This document shows, piece by piece, positions 15,899-24,572 of a DNA stretch of 64,000 bases (its first letter is position 1; the number at the start of each line of letters is the position of its first letter). Origin of the DNA: Deltaproteobacteria bacterium. GTDB lineage: Bacteria > Myxococcota_A > UBA9042 > DTJE01. Below the pieces are notes generated by a model. That model was not told where the DNA came from and made no database searches. It saw nothing but the letters and a program-made list of their open reading frames with translations. The stretch spans positions 62,001 to 126,000 of the forward strand of contig JAKPOP010000001.1 in assembly GCA_029547805.1 (NCBI GenBank), in the 5' to 3' direction. The position numbers and the translations under genes are program-made.

Positions 15899-17308
15899 TC
15901 ACGGGACCCGGGTGATCAGCACCGCGTGGTACACGGACCGGTCCTCGGTGCCCGGGAAGTAGCCGTCGGGCTGCCAGAAGGCCGTGGACCCGCCGCCGTC
16001 GAGATTCAGGGCGTCCTGGCAGCCGAGTCCCAGCAGGTAGTCTGCCAGGGCCTTCAACGGGAATCCCCGGGCCTTCACGGTGTCGTGCTGGGCCGTCACC
16101 AGCAGCACGCTGCCGTCGGCGGTGACGCAGGCGGCCGTCCGGGGCAGCGGGGCGTCGGGCCCGATCCCAGAAGACTCGAAATTCTCGGAGACCACGTGGG
16201 CCTCGGCCACGTTCCGTCCATCCTCCAACAGCCTCGGTCCACCGCAGGCGACATCGGAGTCGTGGGGGAACAGGCCCGGTCCCCAGGCGCCATCGTTCCA
16301 GGATCGGCCCATCGACAGGACCACCCGGGCGGTGCGCCGCTCCTGGTCCCAGGCCAGGCACGCCCGGGGGCCCTTCACGTTGCCGCTGGGGCTCTCGTAC
16401 CCCGTACTGCCCCTGGCGTAGGAAACGGGACCGCTGCCGGCGGCGAAATAGCCGCCATTGATCGCGGCGACGACCCCCGGGACCCCCGAGGAGGTGGCGA
16501 ACCACCGGACCGTGTGGGGGGAGGCGCTGCCGGTGACGACCAGGCGATGGGACGGGTCCGCCGTCGGGAACCGGGCGACATGGACGGTGAAGGGGTTTCC
16601 GGCGGCATCGGTCCGGGTCTCGGCGGTCCAGGCGAAGGCCGGCTGGACGGTCAAGCGCCGGGTGATGGTGCCGCTGCAGCCGTCGTCGCCGGCCACCGTC
16701 ACCTCGATCCGGCGGTCGATGCCGGGGTTGTGGAAGGTGTAGTCATATTGAAAGGGCCCCGTGACTCCCCGGAGGGTCCCGAAGAGGTAGCGGCCGTCGG
16801 CGGTGAAGGTGACGGTGGCATTGCGGCAGCCGGTGGAGCCGGCGAACCGGACGGGGGACTCGACCACGGTCCGGGCGCCGTCCTCCGGGGACCACAGGAC
16901 CAGGGGCGGTGCCGGCGGCCCGGGGTCCTCGGCGGCATCGGGGGCGCTGTCCAGGGCCTCGTCGGGGATCGACTCCGGGACCGGGTCCGGAACCGTGTCG
17001 GGGATCGTGTCCGCCGGGGCTTCCAGGGGCGTGTCCGCGATCGGGTTCGGGGGGAGGTCTCCCACCGACTCCGGCAGGATGCCCCCCGCCTCCTCGGTGG
17101 CGGCGTCGGCCAGGACCTCTGGAAACGGGCCAGGCCCGGTATCGGCCAGGGGGCCGGAGCCCGGGTCGGTTTCCGGACCGAGGTCCAGCCCGGAGGGGGC
17201 GTCCAGGGCCCGGGTCTCCCAGGGGACGAGGTCTCGGGAGGCCCCCCCGCCGTGGCCCCCCTGGCAGCCCCAGGCCAGCATCGCGACAATCCACACGACC
17301 CGCCCCAT
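15899..17308 (-). CDS. lipoprotein with phosphodiester glycosidase (NAGPA) domain
   Basis: 469 residues. A signal ends near Cys15, followed by about 100 residues of Pro/Asp/Glu-rich linker, an Ig-like region (VRFAGSTGCRNATVTFTAD), then the NAGPA fold with VVAAINGGYF and the hallmark NLDGGGSTAFW near the C-terminus. The family includes the mammalian uncovering enzyme (GlcNAc-1-phosphodiester glycosidase) and many bacterial exported proteins whose substrates are exopolysaccharide or teichoic-acid phosphodiesters. The active-site DGGGS is intact. It is convergent with the starch-binding-like gene. Surface-anchored glycan processing is the likely role; the actual substrate is unknown. Confidence 0.8.
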   Translation of the reverse strand: MGRVVWIVAMLAWGCQGGHGGGASRDLVPWETRALDAPSGLDLGPETDPGSGPLADTGPGPFPEVLADAATEEAGGILPESVGDLPPNPIADTPLEAPADTIPDTVPDPVPESIPDEALDSAPDAAEDPGPPAPPLVLWSPEDGARTVVESPVRFAGSTGCRNATVTFTADGRYLFGTLRGVTGPFQYDYTFHNPGIDRRIEVTVAGDDGCSGTITRRLTVQPAFAWTAETRTDAAGNPFTVHVARFPTADPSHRLVVTGSASPHTVRWFATSSGVPGVVAAINGGYFAAGSGPVSYARGSTGYESPSGNVKGPRACLAWDQERRTARVVLSMGRSWNDGAWGPGLFPHDSDVACGGPRLLEDGRNVAEAHVVSENFESSGIGPDAPLPRTAACVTADGSVLLVTAQHDTVKARGFPLKALADYLLGLGCQDALNLDGGGSTAFWQPDGYFPGTEDRSVYHAVLITRVP

Positions 17309-17405
17309 GGGTTCCCCGCAGACCTCACCGGGAGATGATACCCGGTCCGGGTCCCCCAGGCGCCCCGTCCATCGGGGACCGGCGCACCATTCATGACCGG
17401 GGCCT

Positions 17406-18524
17406 TCAGGAGCCCTCGGGCAGGAGCACCAGGAAGCAGGCGCCGCCGCCCGGCGCCTGGGAGACCTCGATCAGGCCGTCATGGGCCTCGACGATCCGAG
17501 CCGAGAGGGAGAGACCGAGACCTGCGCCGTCGGGCCGCGTGGTGAACAGGGGATCGAAGATGCGGTCCCGCAGGTCCTCCGGGACGCCAGGCCCCGTGTC
17601 CGTGACCTCGATGCCGGCGAATCGCCGTGGCCCTCGGAGGACCCTCCGAAGGGCGACCCGGGCCGTGCCGCCATCGGGCATGGCCTGGATCGCGTTCAAC
17701 AGCAGGTTCATGAGGACCTGGGCCATCAGGGAAGGGTCACAGGGAATCGGCGGGAGCGATCCGGGGACCCGTTCCAGGCGGACGTGCTGGCGTCGAGCCT
17801 GGGGTTCCAGCAGGGCGATGACGTCGTCCACCACCCGGGCGAGGTCCGAGTCCCGGTGGGTGACCTCGTGGGGCCGGGCAAACGCCAGAAAGCGGTCCAG
17901 GATGGCGGCCAGGCGATCGATCTCCCGGAGGTGCAGGTCCAGCATGCGGCGCCTCGGGGAATCGGGGGCGATCTCGTCACCCAGGATCTGGGCGGTCCCT
18001 TTCAGCGACGCCAGGGGATTGCGGATCTCGTGGGCCAGGCCCGCGGTCATCTGCCCCAGCGCAGAGAGCCGTCCCGCCCTGACCAGCTCCTGCTGCATCA
18101 ACGACCGATCCTCCAGGGTCGCCTCGAGGGACTGGACCAGGGTCTCGGCCCGCCGGCGCTCCCGGCGCTCCCGGTCCGCCAGAAGGCCCGTCACCACGCC
18201 CACGACGTGGTAGAGCAGGATCTCCAGGACCTTTTCGATGCCGTGGGCGGGGTCCATGACCAGGAAGGTCGTGAAGGCGTGTGGGAGATAGACCAGCGAC
18301 ACGACCACCGCCGCCGCGACCGCCCCGCGCATGCCGAACAGGAAGGCGGCCAGGATGATCGGGATGTAGTAGAGGCGCCGGAAGATGTCGTGCAGGTAGT
18401 GGAGTTCGTGGCCGGTCAGGTAGTGGGCCGCGGTCACGGCGGCAATGGGACCCCAGACGGCCAGGGCCGCCCAGGGGGACCACAGGCGCGACCACGGTTC
18501 CGGGGGGGCCGGCGGACGATCCAT
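17406..18524 (-). CDS. sensor histidine kinase of the copper-efflux operon
   Basis: 372 residues. Residues 15-115 contain about four membrane segments, with a conserved HYLTGHELHYLHDIFRRLYYIP block (His-rich) and little periplasmic sequence, so sensing is probably within the membrane or near its surface. Then come a short coiled coil, the HisKA H-box HEIRNPL (His165), and an HATPase domain with NLLLNAIQAM and DTGPGVP. It is of the NtrB/ZraS type, not the CusS type. Its ATG overlaps the response-regulator stop by one base (TGATG) after a GAGG, so the two are translated together. The His-rich membrane block may bind the metal ligand; this is inference from context. Confidence 0.85.
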   Translation of the reverse strand: MDRPPAPPEPWSRLWSPWAALAVWGPIAAVTAAHYLTGHELHYLHDIFRRLYYIPIILAAFLFGMRGAVAAAVVVSLVYLPHAFTTFLVMDPAHGIEKVLEILLYHVVGVVTGLLADRERRERRRAETLVQSLEATLEDRSLMQQELVRAGRLSALGQMTAGLAHEIRNPLASLKGTAQILGDEIAPDSPRRRMLDLHLREIDRLAAILDRFLAFARPHEVTHRDSDLARVVDDVIALLEPQARRQHVRLERVPGSLPPIPCDPSLMAQVLMNLLLNAIQAMPDGGTARVALRRVLRGPRRFAGIEVTDTGPGVPEDLRDRIFDPLFTTRPDGAGLGLSLSARIVEAHDGLIEVSQAPGGGACFLVLLPEGS

Positions 18525-19879
18525 CACGACCTCCTCGGTCCCGGCGGGATGCCGAACTTCTTCATCCGATAGAGCAGGACGTGGCGCGGGATGCCCAGGG
18601 CCCGGGCGGCCCGAGCCTGGTTGTGGCCGGACTCCTCGAGGGCCTTCTCGATGGCGGCCCGCTCGATGTCCCACAACGACCGGGATCCCGGACCCTCCAC
18701 CGGGGGCGGCACGGAGCCGGACACCGCCTCCCGGGCCATGGCACCGGTCACGCGTCCGTCGCGAGCGAACAGGCAGAACCGGCGGCAGGCGTTTTCCAGC
18801 TCCCGGACGTTTCCGGTCCACGGCGCGCCCTCCAGGACGGACCGGGCCTCGGGCTCCAGCACCGGGGGGGCTCCTGGACTCCATTTCTCCAGGAAATGTT
18901 CCGCGAGCAGGCCGATGTCCTCGGGGCGATCCCGCAGAGGCGGGATGCGGACCTGGACCACGTTCAGGCGGAAGAAGAGGTCCCGGCGGAACCGTCCCGC
19001 GGCCACCGCCTCCTGCAGGTCCACGTTGGTCGCAGCGACGATGCGCACATCGACCTCCCGCTCGGCGCCGAGTCCCAGGACCGGCACCTGGCCCTCCTCG
19101 AGGACACGGAGGATCTTGGGTTGCAGGTCCAGGGGCATCTCGGAGACCTCGTCCAGGAACAGCGTGCCTCGGTGGGCCTGCTCGAAGCGGCCCTTGAGGT
19201 CCCGCACGGCCCCGGAGAAGGCGCCGCGCACGTGGCCGAACAGCTCGGACTCCAGCAGGTCCCGGGGAATCGCCCCGCAGTTCACGGCCACGAAGGGACG
19301 GGCCCTGCGGGGGGATCGGGCGTGGAGGCGTCGGGCCAGGACCTCCTTGCCGGTGCCGCTCTCGCCGCACAGCAGCACGCTGGCATCGGAGGCGGCCACC
19401 CGGTCCACCCGGTCCACCACCTCGGCCATGGCCCGGGAGGCGAACAGGAGGCTCCGCTCACCCCACTGGAGGCGGTCCTCCAGGTCCGCGACCCGGCTCC
19501 GGAGGGTCACGACCTCCAGGGCCTTGCGGAGCACGGCCCGCAGGTGATCGCGGTCGAACGGCTTGGGCAGAAAGTCGTGGGCGCCGGCCCGCATGGCCTC
19601 GACGGCGGTGGGGATGTCGCCGTAGGCGGTGATGACGATGACCAGGGTCTCCGGGGCGCGGTGGCGGACCTGCCGGAGCACCTCCATGCCATCGAGGCCC
19701 GGCATGCGCAGGTCGGTCAGGACGATCTGGTGCCGCTCGGGATGGAAGGCCCCCAGCCCGGCCCGTCCGTCGGGAGCCACCGTCACGTCGTGGATGACCT
19801 CCCGGGCCTCCCAGGCGAGGACCTCCCGCATGGCCTCGTCGTCCTCGATGATCAGGATGCCTGGTTCGTCCCGGGCCAC
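18524..19879 (-). CDS. NtrC-family response regulator, sigma-54 activator
   Basis: 451 residues. Receiver domain with phospho-acceptor Asp56 (VLTDLRMPG); AAA+ domain with Walker A GESGTGKE (172-179), the sigma-54 contact loop as GAFSGA (219-224) instead of the usual GAFTGA, and LFLDE Walker B; a C-terminal Fis-type helix-turn-helix (NQARAARALGIPRHVLLYRMKKFG). The GTG start at 19879 follows GAGAGG and overlaps the end of cusA by 28 bases. It presumably activates the operon's own sigma-54 promoter at 26211-26225 when phosphorylated by the adjacent kinase. The Ser for Thr change in the loop is tolerated in some activators but often lowers activity. Confidence 0.9.
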   Translation of the reverse strand: MARDEPGILIIEDDEAMREVLAWEAREVIHDVTVAPDGRAGLGAFHPERHQIVLTDLRMPGLDGMEVLRQVRHRAPETLVIVITAYGDIPTAVEAMRAGAHDFLPKPFDRDHLRAVLRKALEVVTLRSRVADLEDRLQWGERSLLFASRAMAEVVDRVDRVAASDASVLLCGESGTGKEVLARRLHARSPRRARPFVAVNCGAIPRDLLESELFGHVRGAFSGAVRDLKGRFEQAHRGTLFLDEVSEMPLDLQPKILRVLEEGQVPVLGLGAEREVDVRIVAATNVDLQEAVAAGRFRRDLFFRLNVVQVRIPPLRDRPEDIGLLAEHFLEKWSPGAPPVLEPEARSVLEGAPWTGNVRELENACRRFCLFARDGRVTGAMAREAVSGSVPPPVEGPGSRSLWDIERAAIEKALEESGHNQARAARALGIPRHVLLYRMKKFGIPPGPRRS

Positions 19880-22800
19880 GATTCCCTCTCTCGACTCTGC
19901 ATGACCTCGCGCCGCTTCCAGACCTTGTAGATCGCAGGATACACCAGCAACTCGCCCAGGAACGAGGTGACGAGGCCCCCGATCATCGGGGCGGCGATGC
20001 GGCGCATCACGTCGGCGCCGGCGCCGGTGGACCAGAGGATCGGCAACAGGCCCATGAAACTCGCGAGGACTGTCATCATCTTGGGCCTCGCCCGTTTTAC
20101 CGCTCCCTCGACGATGGCCTCGTCCAGATCGGCCAGGGTTCCCAGGCGTCCTTCCCGTCTCGCCCGATCGTAGGCCAGGTCCAGGAACAGCAGCATGAAG
20201 ACCCCCGTCTCGGCATCGAGTCCCATCAGGGCGATCAGGCCGATCCAGGCGGCGATGGAGACGTGGTATCCCAGCAGATGGAACAGCGCGACGGCCCCGA
20301 CGGCGGAAAGGGGCACGGCCAGCAGCACCACCAGGGTCTTGAAGGCCGACCGGGTGTTTGCATACAGGAGGACGAAGATCAGGACGAGGGTGATGGGGAC
20401 CAGGACCTTCATGGTCTCCTGCACGCGATGCAGGTTCTCATACTGGCCGCTCCAGGCCAGCGTGGTCCCGGGCGGCAGCGCCACGCGGTCGGTGACGCGA
20501 CGTCGCGCCTCCTCAACATAGCCCCCGACGTCCCGCCCTGCCACGTCGACGAACACGTAGCCCGCCAGGAAGCCGTTCTCGTCGCGGATCATGGAGGGGC
20601 CCTGCACCACGCGGAGGTCGGCCACCTGGGACAGGGGGACCTGGGCGCCCGACGGCGTGGCAACGAGGACGCGTTCGAGGCGGTCGATGTCGTCGCGCAG
20701 CTCCCGAGGATAGCGGACGTTGACCGGGTACCGGGCGCGGCCCTCCACGGTGGTCGTGACGTTCGCGCCCCCGACGGCGGCCTCCAGGACCCGGTGGAGG
20801 TCTCCGACGGTGAGACCGTGGCGGGCGAGGTCCTGGCGCCGGGGCAGGATGTCCAGATAGAACCCCCGGATGGTCCGCTCGGCATAGACGCTGCGGGTTC
20901 CCGGGATGTCCCGGATCACCGCCTCGATCTCGGCGCCGACCCGCTCGATCTCCGCCAGGTCCGACCCGAGGACCTTGATACCGATCGGCGTCCGCACCCC
21001 GGTGGTCAACATGTCGATGCGCCCCTTGATGGGCATGGTCCAGGCATTGGTCACGCCCGGGAGGCGAAGGGTGCGGTCCATCTCGTCCAGGAGGTCCTCA
21101 TAGGAGATGCGATCGGGCCAGAAGGGACGGAACAGGGGCCGGAGCCACTCCGGGGCCCAGGACGAGTAGAAGCGTTCCCGGGGACGCCACTGGTCCTCAG
21201 GCTTCAGGACGATCGTGGTCTCGATCATGGAGAGGGGGGCGGGGTCGGTCGCGGTATCGGCGCGCCCGGCCTTGCCGAAGACCGTGGCGACCTCGGGGAA
21301 CGAGACCAGGACCTGGTTCTGGGCCTGGAGGAGGCGGGTGGCCTCTCCAACCGAGATTCCCGGGAGGGTGGTTGGCATGTAGAGGATCGACCCCTCGTGC
21401 AAGGGCGGCATGAACTCGGACCCGAGGCGCAACCATGCGGGAACGCTCAGGGCGACCAGGAGGGCCGCAGCGCCGATGGTGATCCACGGCCTTCGCAGGA
21501 CGAGTCGGCAGGCCGGTTCATAGATCCGGTGAATCGCCCGGCTGATGGGGTGGCGATCCTCCGAGAGATAGGTCCCCACCGCGACCCGGGTTGCGATCCA
21601 GGCGAGGAACCGGGGCCGGAACGTGAACGGGTCCGCTCGGGCGAACAGCATCCGCACTGCCGGGTCGAGGGTCACCGCAAGGATGGCCGCCAGGGCCATG
21701 GCGAGATTCTTCGACCACGCCAGTGGCCGGAACAGGCGCCCTTCCTGCTCCCCCAGCGCGAAGATGGGGAGGAATGCCGCCGCAATGACCAGCAGGGAGA
21801 AGAAGACCGAGGGACCGACCTCCTTCAGGGCCTCCAGGCGGACCTGGTGGAAGTCCTCTCGTCGTCCTCCCTGCTGCCAGGAGAAGACCCGATGATATGC
21901 GTTCTCCACCTCGACGATGGCCCCGTCCACCAGCACTCCGATGGAGATCGCAATGCCGGCCAGGGACATGATGTTGATCGTCACGCCCATCCGGGAGAGG
22001 GGGATGAACGAGAGCAGGACCGAGATCGGGATGGTCAGGATGGGGACCAGGGCCGAGGGGATGTGCCACAGGAACAGGAGGATGACCAGGGACACGACGA
22101 TCATCTCGATCACGAGTTCATGGCGAAGGGTCGCGATGGCCCGGTCGATCAGGTCGGAACGGTCATACGTGGTCACCACCTCGACCCCCTCGGGCAGCGA
22201 GGAACGAAGGTCGTCCAGGCGGGCCCGGACGCGGGCAATCACGTTGCGGGCATTCTCGCCGTGGCGCATCACCACGATGCCGCCCACACCATCTCCCTGG
22301 CCGTCCAGGTCGGACACGCCCCGGCGCATCTCCGGGCCGATGGCTACCCGGGCCACGTCTCCGAGCCGCACCGGGACCCCGTCGGGGCCGGTCTTCAGGG
22401 GGATGGCCTCGAAGTCGGTCACCGTTCGGGCATATCCCCGGCCGCGGACCATGTACTCGGTGCCGCTCCACTCGAGGACGCGGCCGGAGACCTCGGCGTT
22501 CGAGTCGCGGACGCGGCGGATGACCTCGTCGATGGACAGTCCTTGGGAGGCCAGGCGGTTCGGGTCCACCGTGATCTGGTATTGCCGGACGAAGCCTCCG
22601 ATCGAGGCCACCTCCGCAACGCCGGGCACGGCCTGGAGGGCGTAGCGGATCGTCCAGTCCTGCAGGGATCGCAGTTCCTCCGGCGAGTGTCGCCCCGATC
22701 GGTCTCGCAAGGCGTACTGGAAGACCCAACCGACTCCCGTGGCATCGGGACCGATCTCGGTGCGCACTCCCTCGGGCAGGCGGCCCTGGGTCTTCGAGAG

Positions 22801-23136
22801 GGACTCCAGCACCCGCGATCGGGCCCAGTAGAGGTCCGTGCCGTCCTCGAAGATCACGTAGACGAACGAGTAGCCGAAGTCCGAAAAGCCACGGATGGCC
22901 TTGACCTGGGGCGCACCGAGCAGGGATGTGACGATCGGGTAGGTCACCTGGTCCTCGATGATGTCCGGGGAACGATCCCAGCGGGACAGCACGATGACCT
23001 GGGTGTCCGAGAGGTCCGGGAGGGCATCGAGCCGGATCGCGCGCAGGGTGTGCACGGCCAGGGCGCACAGGACCGCAACTCCCAGCAATACCAGGACGCG
23101 GTTGCGGGCGCTGAACTCGATGATGCGCGCAATCAT
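19852..23136 (-). CDS. cusA: CusA/CzcA-type heavy-metal RND efflux pump
   Basis: 1,094 residues, the normal length for heavy-metal efflux RND pumps. It begins with the typical IIEFSARNRVLVLLGVAVL first helix, has porter domains with a GADVMRRIAAPMIGGLVTS end segment, and the transmembrane proton-relay signature GLDAETGVFMLLFLD. It exports monovalent copper or silver, or divalent metals in the Czc branch, across both membranes with CusB and CusC. Neighbours with Cys-rich metal-binding domains favour copper or silver. The ATG at 23136 overlaps the cusB stop as ATGA; its 3' end overlaps the regulator gene by 28 bases. Substrate class is inferred. Confidence 0.93.
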   Translation of the reverse strand: MIARIIEFSARNRVLVLLGVAVLCALAVHTLRAIRLDALPDLSDTQVIVLSRWDRSPDIIEDQVTYPIVTSLLGAPQVKAIRGFSDFGYSFVYVIFEDGTDLYWARSRVLESLSKTQGRLPEGVRTEIGPDATGVGWVFQYALRDRSGRHSPEELRSLQDWTIRYALQAVPGVAEVASIGGFVRQYQITVDPNRLASQGLSIDEVIRRVRDSNAEVSGRVLEWSGTEYMVRGRGYARTVTDFEAIPLKTGPDGVPVRLGDVARVAIGPEMRRGVSDLDGQGDGVGGIVVMRHGENARNVIARVRARLDDLRSSLPEGVEVVTTYDRSDLIDRAIATLRHELVIEMIVVSLVILLFLWHIPSALVPILTIPISVLLSFIPLSRMGVTINIMSLAGIAISIGVLVDGAIVEVENAYHRVFSWQQGGRREDFHQVRLEALKEVGPSVFFSLLVIAAAFLPIFALGEQEGRLFRPLAWSKNLAMALAAILAVTLDPAVRMLFARADPFTFRPRFLAWIATRVAVGTYLSEDRHPISRAIHRIYEPACRLVLRRPWITIGAAALLVALSVPAWLRLGSEFMPPLHEGSILYMPTTLPGISVGEATRLLQAQNQVLVSFPEVATVFGKAGRADTATDPAPLSMIETTIVLKPEDQWRPRERFYSSWAPEWLRPLFRPFWPDRISYEDLLDEMDRTLRLPGVTNAWTMPIKGRIDMLTTGVRTPIGIKVLGSDLAEIERVGAEIEAVIRDIPGTRSVYAERTIRGFYLDILPRRQDLARHGLTVGDLHRVLEAAVGGANVTTTVEGRARYPVNVRYPRELRDDIDRLERVLVATPSGAQVPLSQVADLRVVQGPSMIRDENGFLAGYVFVDVAGRDVGGYVEEARRRVTDRVALPPGTTLAWSGQYENLHRVQETMKVLVPITLVLIFVLLYANTRSAFKTLVVLLAVPLSAVGAVALFHLLGYHVSIAAWIGLIALMGLDAETGVFMLLFLDLAYDRARREGRLGTLADLDEAIVEGAVKRARPKMMTVLASFMGLLPILWSTGAGADVMRRIAAPMIGGLVTSFLGELLVYPAIYKVWKRREVMQSRERESWPGTNQAS

Positions 23137-24572
23137 CGGTCGTGCCCCTGGTGATCTTCCTGGAGAGGATTGGCCGATGTCTCCCGGATGGCCGACCGGA
23201 TGCGCGACTCGGAGTCCAGCAGGAAGGTCGCCGTGACGGCCACCGGTTCTCCGGCGGCGAGGCCCTCGGAGACCAGGGCCTGCCCCCCATGGCGGAGGGC
23301 CACCGTGACCGTCCGTGGTACGAAGTGGTCCTCCTTGGCGGCGACGAAGACGACCTCCCGGTCGCCGGTGTCCAGGACGGCGGTGTCCGGCACCAGGATC
23401 CCCTCGACGGACTCGAGGGCGATGTCGATGTTGGCAAGGTCTCCGGGGCGCCATCTCCCATCGGCCGGGTCGGCCTCGAGTCGGAACCGGACCGTGCGCG
23501 TCACCGGGTCCAGGGTGGGCCCGATGAAGGTCACGCGAGCCTCCAGGCGGGTCCCCGGGGCATAGGACAGAGAGGCCGTGGCCCGTTGACCCACCGACAG
23601 GCCCAGGGCCTCGTTCTCGTAGAGTTCTCCCTCGATCCACATCCGTGACAGGTCGCTGATGGTCATGACCTCGGTGTCGGGATCGATGTGCTGGCCCTCG
23701 AAGACCCCCTTGGCGGTCACGACGCCCGAGGCGGGGGCCCGGAGGGTGACGGTCCGGCGGGGCCGTCCGGTGCGGGTCACCTCCCTCACGAACGAGGACG
23801 GCACCCCGAACAACTCCAGGCGTTGCCGGGAGGCCTCGACAAGGTCCTGGACGCCCTGCCGGACCTCCGGGAGTGAGGAGTCACGCAATCGCCGTGCGGC
23901 GTCCATGGCCCGCAGGAGTTCCTCCTGGGAGGCCAGCAGTTCAGGGGAGTAGATCTCGAGGAGGGGGGCCCCCTTGCGGACCGGTTGTCCCGTCTGGTTG
24001 ACGTACAGACGCTCGATGTAGCCCGAGACCCTGGCATGGACCCGGTGGATGCGCGTCTCGTCCACGGCGACATGGCCCACGGCCCGGACGGTTCGATCCA
24101 GCCGGCCCAGGGACGCGGTCACGGTTCGGACGCCCAGGAGCCGGAGACCATCCCGGGAGGCCGTGATCTCGGCCATGCCCGGCGGCGGGCCGTCCGGAAC
24201 CTGAGGGGGGGCTTCTCCAGGCGCCTGGGCGGGATCCGCCTCCGACGCCGGCACCAGGTCCATTCCGCACTTCGGGCAGCGGCCCGGATGATCCGAGACC
24301 GTGCCGCACTCGGTCATCGGGCAGACGTATCTCCCGGGAGCCGAGGAAGGGGCAGGTGCCGGGTCCGGCGGGGACTCGGGGACCTTCGCGTCGCTGGTCG
24401 GCACGAGTCGCATCCCGCAGATGGGGCAGTCGCCCGGGCGGTCCGAGACATAGGTCGGGTGCATGGGGCAGTGGTACCGGGTCTCGGGATGAAGCGAGGC
24501 CCGGGTGCAGGCCGCGGCCACCGCGGCACACAGCAGCAAGGCCCAGGGAACGGCGACCCGGTGACCGGTCAT
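23133..24572 (-). CDS. cusB: CusB-type periplasmic adaptor with two heavy-metal-binding domains
   Basis: 479 residues, lipoprotein signal ending at Cys22. Two consecutive heavy-metal-binding (HMBD) motifs, each with a Cys-Pro-Met start and a CPxCGM end, occupy about 34-57 and 83-107. The membrane-fusion body follows, with lipoyl and beta-barrel segments (VRKGAPLLEIYSPELL, LRAPASGVVTAKGVFEGQ). HMBDs hand copper or silver to the pump. The ATG at 24572, after GAGG, overlaps the cusC stop as ATGA; the longer frame upstream lacks a signal peptide. Two tandem HMBDs is more than the single one common in the family. Confidence 0.9.
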   Translation of the reverse strand: MTGHRVAVPWALLLCAAVAAACTRASLHPETRYHCPMHPTYVSDRPGDCPICGMRLVPTSDAKVPESPPDPAPAPSSAPGRYVCPMTECGTVSDHPGRCPKCGMDLVPASEADPAQAPGEAPPQVPDGPPPGMAEITASRDGLRLLGVRTVTASLGRLDRTVRAVGHVAVDETRIHRVHARVSGYIERLYVNQTGQPVRKGAPLLEIYSPELLASQEELLRAMDAARRLRDSSLPEVRQGVQDLVEASRQRLELFGVPSSFVREVTRTGRPRRTVTLRAPASGVVTAKGVFEGQHIDPDTEVMTISDLSRMWIEGELYENEALGLSVGQRATASLSYAPGTRLEARVTFIGPTLDPVTRTVRFRLEADPADGRWRPGDLANIDIALESVEGILVPDTAVLDTGDREVVFVAAKEDHFVPRTVTVALRHGGQALVSEGLAAGEPVAVTATFLLDSESRIRSAIRETSANPLQEDHQGHDR

